A stretch of 64,000 nt of DNA, taken from positions 4,712,001 through 4,776,000 of the forward strand of contig NC_065553.1 in the NCBI RefSeq assembly GCF_022605725.1, written 5' to 3'. The DNA is from Anthonomus grandis grandis. Lineage: Eukaryota > Arthropoda > Insecta > Coleoptera > Curculionidae. The notes beneath the pieces are model-generated. The model was not told the origin of the DNA, searched no databases, and saw only the letters and a list, made by a program, of their open reading frames with translations. Below, piece by piece: positions 57,237-64,000 of this stretch; the stretch's first letter is position 1; each line of letters begins with the position of its first letter. The position numbers and the translations under genes are program-made.

Positions 57237-57600
57237 CTTGGCGCGAAATTCAAAAAAATTTAAAACCTTTAAAACAAAAAAATATCACAGACGAATCACA
57301 CTATAAATTCTCGAACATTAAATAAAATCACACTAAGTAAACAAATAAATAAGTTAAAAGAAATTGTTACTGTTTAAGAAGTCGTTACTTTTTCTCTTCC
57401 GCATTATCATGATGATAATAAACACATTATCATCAAGGCGATTTTCTACTTATTTGTTAAACAAGGACGCCCGAATACGTAGGGAAAGATATTGTACGTT
57501 GTGCGACTGGTGATTGACTGACTGGCCTTTGAAAATCCGCTACTGGCGGCTTATAACAATATTATAATTATTATTGCTTTTACCAGTCAGTGAAGGTAAA
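57237..57600 (-). promoter_or_regulatory. Presumed proximal promoter/5' UTR of SLC15 copy B
   Basis: Directly upstream of the ATG at 57236, which has the context GCCAAGATGA (A at -3). TATCATGATGATAATAAACA near 57405-57425 contains overlapping ATGATAAT palindromic words. No TATA box is placed with confidence. Confidence 0.3.
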
Positions 57601-57836
57601 TTCTCATTTAATTATTTTAGTTTTGGTTGATGCTTTCGGAAAATATGAAGAGACATGCGATAATGTAAAAGTGATTTTTTAGGCATGTTCATTTTGTACT
57701 CACGACAACACCTTTTTGAAGTATCTTCTTTATGTATATGCTTCTTTTTTTTGTACTAATTAACACGCGGTTAAATCAAATATAATAACGTTACACAGTA
57801 TGTATTCGCACAGGTCAAAATGTAAGCCTAGTGGCT

Positions 57837-57960
57837 AGATACAGGGTGTTTCACTAAGCGTGGCCAGCGGCTGTATCTAGGGCAGTGTCAATCTGACATC
57901 ATTGGAATTTTTTCCGTCATAAAAGTCATAAAAGTGGTTAAGAGAAAATGCTGGAAATTA
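57837..57960 (+). repeat. Possible transposon terminal sequence
   Basis: TACAGGGTGTTTCACTAAGC at 57840 has the TA-CAGGGTG start seen at the ends of the Tc1/mariner-like elements at 22.9 and 33.0 kb. No inverted partner was found in the window. Confidence 0.35.
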
Positions 57961-58599
57961 TTATTAAGTTCGAAATTTGGCCACTAGGCGTCGTAATTAA
58001 AAGGTCACTAATTCAATATTAATTTTCTTTGGTAAATGTCAGCTTAAGATACCTTTTTTTAACATTAGAAACCTTGCAATATTTTCATTTTACGCAAAGT
58101 CTCATTTTCGTACCGAAGTTCATAAAGTAGGGGAACGTAGTGAACGTGCAATTATTTAAATGGGTATAAGTTTTAAGAGACTTATCCCATTTTGTTCAGT
58201 TTCGGCTTGCTTAAAAGTGAAATGTAAGTACTTGTAAATACTGTATCCAGTAGTATTCGATTCGAAGTTTTTAGTAACATTTGTGGGAGGCTTTGATTTT
58301 TCCACAAAAATTTAAGCATTTTTTTTCTTCTATGGAGTGAAATAACATTAAAGAACTGGACACAATTGGAGTCTCGACTGGTTCTAGATAGCCAGCGAAA
58401 GTCTGATAATGTTCCTACTATGCCTGGTGTGGTAATAGTATATATCAGGATAAGATAAGATACATGTAAGCGCAGGGAAATGTATGTCAGGATCCCAGCT
58501 AGCACGATACATAACGTAATGTCTTGCAATACTGTTTTTGTTATTCTTGACATATTCGTTTGTGACTTGTAATAAACATACAGGGAATATACTAATCAT

Positions 58600-58976
58600 A
58601 TTACAAATTAATATTAAAATGTATACTGCTTTTTGTAGCTATTTTAGGATTTTTTATAATTTTTTACTTTTTTACATTTTTTTTAACGTAGAGAGATTTT
58701 TTAATGATCTTTTTTTTTTGACATTGTATACATTAAATTGTATATTTTATAATAATATTTTTGACTACTTACAATTTCTAAATTGTATTAATCTGTATAT
58801 ATTGTAGATAATCTATTCTATTTATTTATTTATATTTTTTTTTTTAAATTTTGTTTTGTTTTTCTTTTTTTTAATTGTGTTTTGTTTGCATTTTTGTGTC
58901 TTTTTTGTTTTACAGCTTTGTCTACAAATTGTAACAATTTCTTGACAATAAAGCATTGATAAAAAAAAAAAAAAAA
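58600..58976 (+). mobile_element. Poly(A)-tailed retroposon 3' end
   Basis: A T-rich region ends TTGTAACAATTTCTTGACAA, then TAAAGCATTGAT followed by a run of 17 A. An AATAAA is 12 bases before the poly(A), as in reverse-transcribed non-LTR or SINE-like ends. No recognisable ORF2 precedes it. Confidence 0.6.
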
Positions 58977-59607
58977 TGTTACCTAAATGGTACTTATAGG
59001 TCAGTATGGCACATTCAACCAATCCCAAAATAATTATTTACCTTCAATATAATATTGCTCAGATGTTTATGAACCTCAGTTTGACATTTAAGTGCAATTT
59101 ACTTGTAGATCGGCAGCCAGATTTTATGCTTTATTATCTTCGGTTCCTGATCTATCAGGCGAGTTGGGTCTGTTTTCATAATGCTTTACTCTTTCTTGCA
59201 CGTTTTCTGTTTGTGTCTCTATTTTTGGACTCTTTGTGTTGTAATATCCCCCAAATATGCGGTATTAGCTAGGAAAGTTGAGGTTAGGTTATAAAGGTAG
59301 GTATTTTATATTTTATTTTAAAACATTTGAGGTATTGGATATTATAAGCTTCCAATTTGTTTAAACTCTAAATTATTTGAATTGTAAGCGATATATCATA
59401 TATAATAGTGTATATAATGTGTTTAATTACTATAGTACCGATAAAATATTTTAGTAGTTGCGGAAATTCAGCGGTCGCGGGTATATGTTGCAATAAAACT
59501 ACATCGCATGAGAGTTTTAATATCCCAAAATTAATATTAATATTACATTACAGGTACACATCTGTGCTACCTATCTAGAATATGAAGGTCTCTAAAATAC
59601 TACAACC

Positions 59608-59757
59608 GTATACACGAAACCTTAATGCGCATTACGGCGAGATCATCCACATATTTAAAACGTTTTAAGATAATGCGAATAACGGTTTATGTGTGTCTAC
59701 ACATGCGTTTTATCTTAATTCGCATCCGCTAATGCGTATTAGTGGTTTCGTGTATAC
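59608..59757. mobile_element. 150-bp MITE-like palindrome
   Basis: The ends GTATACACGAAACC (59608-59621) and GGTTTCGTGTATAC (59744-59757) are exact inverted repeats. Further in, TAATGCGCATTA/TAATGCGTATTA and TTTTAAGATAATGCGAATAA/TTTTATCTTAATTCGCAT also pair. It has no coding capacity. Confidence 0.75.
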
Positions 59758-60753
59758 ATGGTAATTGTTGAAAACTTTATTTCTGTTACGGATCCTAAAC
59801 TAAACAAAGCATTTATTCTTTTTCACCAGTCATAGGTATTTGATACGCTGTCACTTATAAACTCTTATTGGCCAAACTTGGATCTTATAGATGTAATATC
59901 CAATTAATAATGATGATCTCAATGTAAAAAACAAGAGCGCAGCACTTGCTTAGCTTAGAATCTGTTTAAAAATGAATTATTGGCATCTGACCATTTTTTT
60001 ATTTGACCTTGTGAAGGTCGTCACAAAAATTTAAAAAAAAAATTGAACCTTAAGCTTTCTTCTCTTTCTGAATCCATTGTCAAAAATAGGTTTTTCCATT
60101 AAAAAAACATGATATTATTTTATCTTTAAAATTGACCTTAATTAAAATCTAGTCAAATGAAATCATCTAAAATCTGGTAAAATCTAATTCATGGTCATGA
60201 ACAACTTGTGTGAACTATTTTTTGGTAGGTTAAGTATTTTGAAGGAAATTAGGGTCCATAGCACATTGTACAATGTGTCAATTAACATTTATTTTTATTA
60301 GCATTAAAAATATTTTAGTTTTAAAAAAACATTGTTCTTCGTATATTACATAAGGGTTTATTTTTGTATAAGTTCCTTACATAAATTATTATTCTTTATT
60401 AATTTATAATACTGAGTTGATGATGGAATCTAAAATAAACTAATGTAAATCTGATCTAGAAACGAATGCAAGAATGCCTGCGAAAAATGCTTAAACAATA
60501 AAAACAAAGTTAACTCAGTGTATCAAAAGTGGAGTTTGTAGGTTGACTACAATTAAAATAAAATAACTGACTGTTTTTTACGTTTTAATATACCAGAAAA
60601 CTTCAGTCTTGAGGTAATCTAAGATGCTAAGTAAGAATAATTAAGATAGCGTCAATGCTAATTAAGAATAAAATAAATAAATTCTGAAATGTTATTCCTA
60701 AGTTAAGTCTTAATTAAAAGTTAACTTTTTTAATTCTAAAAAATTTTTCTTAC

Positions 60754-60836
60754 CTTTAATGTAGATTCTTCATCAATAGTTGCCGTCTCCTCACTGTCTT
60801 GATGTGAAACAAGGTCTTGATTTTGTTTTTTAAGTT
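60754..60836 (-). CDS. Alternative upstream coding exon of SLC15 copy B
   Basis: TTATTTCAG precedes and GTAAGA follows an 83-base open segment. It reads (E)LKKQNQDLVSHQDSEETA then TIDEESTLK and ends in phase 0 with Lys, exactly like the 9-codon exon at 57210-57236, so it can join the same second exon (KLPYPKSVFF). Its start is an acceptor, so a further 5' exon must supply the ATG plus one base of the first codon; I could not locate it in 60841-64000. It would give a longer, charged cytoplasmic N-terminus from a distal promoter. Confidence 0.6.
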
Positions 60837-61288
60837 CTGAAATAAATGAAGATAATAAAAACTCTAATTATAAAAAAAAATATTAATAACTATAGAAAAC
60901 TGATTTGTAAAATAAAATTAAATAATAAGAAAGAAAATACGCAATAAGTCTGTCTTAAACATGCTATAGTAAAACACTTTTAATATACAATTTACAATGA
61001 AAAAAATATTTTCCCTATTTTCAAATAATAACCCTTCTCGGGTCCAAGTATGGATATTACAACAAAATTACAAGATGCTGTTCATTCAAGGAGCCAAATT
61101 ACAAATTATACGAAGAAAAGAAGCCAACAGAATTTTGCATTAATAGCGTTGTGGTGGCATTTAGTAATAGTTAAGTTCCATCATAGAGTTATAATAAAAG
61201 TTCGAAGTTGTTGTTATTATCATTTATTCTTGACAAATTAACTTTAGTTATAGTACTATTGATGTTTACTCATATCGTCCTTTATTGA

Positions 61289-61570
61289 AATTACTTTGAC
61301 ATTGACAGTGTTGACATTTACCATTTTTTGCCTCTACTTAAGATGGACTTATATATGATACTGTATACATCTAATAGCGAGTCTTTTTATGTTATGTCGC
61401 CTTTAGTTAAGATGAACATGACATTACATACGATTGACATGAATTAATAAAATTATTTGGTATTTGACATTGACATCGTTGACGTTTTTCCAATAATGTC
61501 TCTTGAAAAGTATTTAACATATGTAATGCTCATGTTCAAAAATTGAGTTTAACATTGACATTATTGATAT
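61289..61570 (+). repeat. Degenerate direct repeats rich in TTGACATTGACA
   Basis: TTTGACATTGACAGTGTTGACATTT (61290), TTTGACATTGACATCGTTGACGTTT (61466) and TTAACATTGACATTATTGATATT (61550) share one core. TTGACAT also occurs singly between them. No ORF. Confidence 0.6.
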
Positions 61571-62940
61571 TAGGTTTTTATTTGTTGTAAGTTTTATAAG
61601 AGTCCATGAATTCGTCATTTTATTACCATATAAGTAATGGCTTCATTCCCAACATACAAACCGCATAATCTATACATTTAAGCCTGTTCATATGTTAAGG
61701 ATAACATACATAAAAGTTTTAAATTCAGCCTAAAAATTATTTCTTTCATTCTTTTATGTACCATCATTCCTTATTTATGAGAGATACTAATAAAAAAAGA
61801 AAAATGATAGAAAGTGGACATAAACTTAATTAAGATAATGATTGACTTTGATTTACCTCTGTTTGACTTTGATAAAGTTGATGATGGACCGAGTAAAACA
61901 TTGGATTGAAGAGAAAAATCTTAGATGAGTGTATTTAAATAACGCCAGAAAATTTTTTTTATAAGATTTCATTAACGTGTTTTTTAAGGTATGGATTTAT
62001 TGAGATAATTTAATATACCAAAAAGGCAATTTTATGAGCATACATTACGTTTTAACTATTGATTTACATTTTCTTACTTAGAACTTCCTCTCTAAATGGT
62101 CAGATTCTAAATTGAGAAATTAAAGTGTATATTCGATTTTTTCTGAAACGCAAATAGCAAATAATTTAAATACAATGATAAATTTAATAAAGGTGCTTGA
62201 TTGCAAAATGTTTTTAAATGTAAACCAGGGGAAGAACCTAACTGTGTACAATTTACTAATATGTCTAAGTTTTCGCAGTTTTCTCGGAAAATGTATGTAC
62301 TTTAGACACTTAAAAGATATGTTATCTTCATAAGTGATTTTTTTGGTAGAATGCGCATTTAAAAAAAATCCAGTCTATATGCTTAAACGTTTGTTTATTG
62401 GCATCCGTGATCATTTTATAATCATAACATTAATGGATTTGATGCCAAAAATTTAATGAAACCGACGCAAACCGTTTCCCTTGACGAAAATCTCGGTCAA
62501 TGACAATTATTTCTGCAATCAATTAATACCCGACGACATTGATAAATAAATATTTTATTGATTTTTTTTAGTAAATTTTTTAATTGGCCATTGGCCTAGT
62601 AACATTTTAATTTGCAAATTTTGCTTATTGTTTTCTTGCCCGGGAGGTGACTGATACCATTTAATCGATGAAAAATAGAATCCGTTTGTTTTCTTTTAAT
62701 GACACACTTTAATAAAACTGGTTTTATGTGATTACGCAAAAGTTTACCTACTTCACATTGGAATGTTCTATTAGAAAAAAGTTACTCTGATGATAATGAT
62801 TATTACTAATATTTACTAGGTCACATTACTATTTCATAGAGAAAGCTATAAACGTAATATTAATTGAAGTCTGCATGTGTTCTATGCGTGTTGAAAACGC
62901 ATAACTTCTCCAATTTTCCTTTCTCACATTTCTGTTAGTG
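61571..62940. other. AT-rich sequence without recognised genes
   Basis: I see no exon, RNA gene or element. It may contain the distal first exon of SLC15 copy B, but no candidate has the required phase. Confidence 0.4.
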
Positions 62941-63099
62941 TCTTCAGTTGCGGCTCGCGAGATTTTATGTAGAGGCGACATATACGCTTGTATTGGCCAT
63001 AATGGTTGGAACTTTTCAGTTTTGTAGATATTACTAGTATTTTAAATGTATTTTGCATTACTATATATTTTGTTACGAAAAAAAAATATTTTCAATTTA

Positions 63100-64000
63100 T
63101 GTTCTGGTCAAAATGATTGGAATTGTCTATTTAACTTATAAATATATATTTTTTAAACAGTTTTTAAATAGCCAGTGTTCAGGTCAGTTAAATTTATAAC
63201 GATCAGCAATATATTTGTGTTAAGAGATGGCAAACGGAAAATCATATTCTACCGATATTTGCCAAAGAATTATAGACCTTTACAAACATGGTATTAAGCA
63301 GTGTGATATTCCTGCAAGATTGGAAGTTCCAAAGAACTCGAATCATTAAAAGATACACAATATTTGGTCATATGATTCCAGGAAAAAGCTCTGGAAGGCC
63401 TAAAGGTAGATAAGGGTGGATAAGCGAATTTTAAATATTGCTCATAATGACCCATTTCTTTCCAAAATTTTGCAAACACTAAATGAAACTGAGTTTTCCA
63501 ATATCTCGGCAAGGATAGTATGAAGAAGACTATGTTCTAGCGGCCTTAAGGACTACAGACCTGCAAAGAAACCTTTACTGCGAAAGAAGAACGTAAAGCA
63601 ACGCCTTAACTGGTCCCCTTAACCGGACAGTGCAGGATTGGAAGAAGGTAGTGTTCACCGACGAATCAAAATATAATCTATTTTCTATTGATGGAATAGT
63701 ACATGTTGAGTGACCAAAAAGCCAAAGATTGACTAAAAAGTAATAGTATATTCGACCAACAATTAAGCAGGAAGGTGGTAACGTGATAATGTGGGGTTTT
63801 CTTGGTATGGTACGGAGCCCTCTTCATCAGGTGGTAGGAAACATGAAGCGGTTTACGTATCGAGATATTCTGCGAGATGTAATGAAGCCCTAGACATTTC
63901 AATCAATTCTAGTTAATTTTGTGTTTCAACAGAACAACGATCCTAAGCCCACTCCAAAGTTGGTAAAGGCATGGTTGGAGCAAGGAAAAATTACATTATT
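63100..64000 (+). mobile_element. Broken Tc1-like transposon, cut by window end
   Basis: A terminal-repeat-like TCTGGTCAAAATGATTGGAA lies near 63104. ATG at 63227 opens SYSTDICQRIIDLYKHGIKQ (paired-type HTH). A frameshift at about 63332 leads to RIIKRYTIFGH and SSGRPKGR. Frames then change again: RILNIAHNDPFLSKIL, LKDYRPAKKPLLRKKN, VVFTDESKYNLFSIDG (first Asp, about 63661), GGNVIMWGF and QQNNDPKPTPKLVKAWLEQ, where the usual QQDNDPKHTAK has lost its Asp. Several stops. The last acidic residue and the right end lie outside the window. Confidence 0.85.

Noticed and set aside
56314..57860. CAGGGTG words at 56314 and 57840 as the two ends of one transposon
   Set aside because: Both are in the same orientation and differ after the first eight bases, so they are not inverted terminal repeats of one element.
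58182..58553. 123-aa - strand frame (MSRITKTVLQDIT...)
   Set aside because: No recognised domain, splice context or codon pattern; probably chance in AT-rich DNA or decayed transposon.
61857..61905. ATG segment ending in GAG|GTAAAT on the - strand as first exon for the distal SLC15-B exon
   Set aside because: It ends in phase 0, while the exon at 60836 needs one leading base of the codon; joining them would break the frame.
1..64000. CRISPR arrays, tRNA, rRNA and bacterial-type operons
   Set aside because: None seen; the window has spliced eukaryotic genes and insect-type transposons throughout.

Overview
The window is AT-rich, intron-bearing and dense with transposons. Its conserved proteins (Ecdysoneless and SLC15-type peptide transporters) and its mixture of non-LTR retroelements, Tc1/mariner, pogo, piggyBac, Transib, Ty3/gypsy and Penelope remnants point to an insect nuclear genome. 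A beetle is my guess, made from overall flavour only. I found no tRNA, rRNA or CRISPR.

Layout: (1) 1-4.4 kb: non-LTR reverse-transcriptase debris, then the last two exons of an unidentified Asn/His-rich protein gene on the + strand. (2) 4.7-8.5 kb: diverged direct repeats and a broken piggyBac transposase. (3) 8.7-17.4 kb: a complete five-exon ecdysoneless (ecd) gene on the - strand (637 aa), with three of its four introns holding non-LTR fragments. (4) 18.3-26.3 kb: a transposon cluster: a near-complete Transib (RAG1-related) element with recombination-signal-like ends, a truncated pogo element, and a Tc1/mariner-like element whose terminal repeat is split by a 1.1-kb foldback element. (5) 27.7-35.9 kb: SLC15 peptide transporter copy A on the - strand, eleven exons, with a Penelope fragment, a non-LTR fragment and a second Tc1/mariner-like element in its introns. 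(6) 36.7-39.2 kb: Ty3/gypsy and non-LTR remnants. (7) 40.9-57.2 kb: SLC15 copy B on the - strand, twelve exons and 680 aa, plus an alternative upstream exon at 60.8 kb. Its 9.8-kb first intron is full of transposon debris. (8) 57.2-64 kb: a MITE, a poly(A)-tailed retroposon end, a TTGACA-rich repeat stretch and a broken Tc1 element cut by the window edge.

How the genes relate: copies A and B are a tandem duplication, since nine of their eleven comparable coding exons or exon segments up to TM11 are identical in length and phase. B looks like a canonical proton-coupled di/tripeptide transporter. A is diverged at substrate-site positions, and I cannot find its last exon. ecd is a separate housekeeping/steroidogenesis gene. 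All three run on the - strand.

The most notable item is the Transib element. Its two ends read CACAGTG-23 bp-ACAAAATTA and CACAGTG-13 bp-ACAAAAGTC, which resembles the 23/12 signal pair of V(D)J recombination. All exon coordinates were derived by eye from GT/AG sites, reading phase and protein family knowledge; no alignment or search was run.
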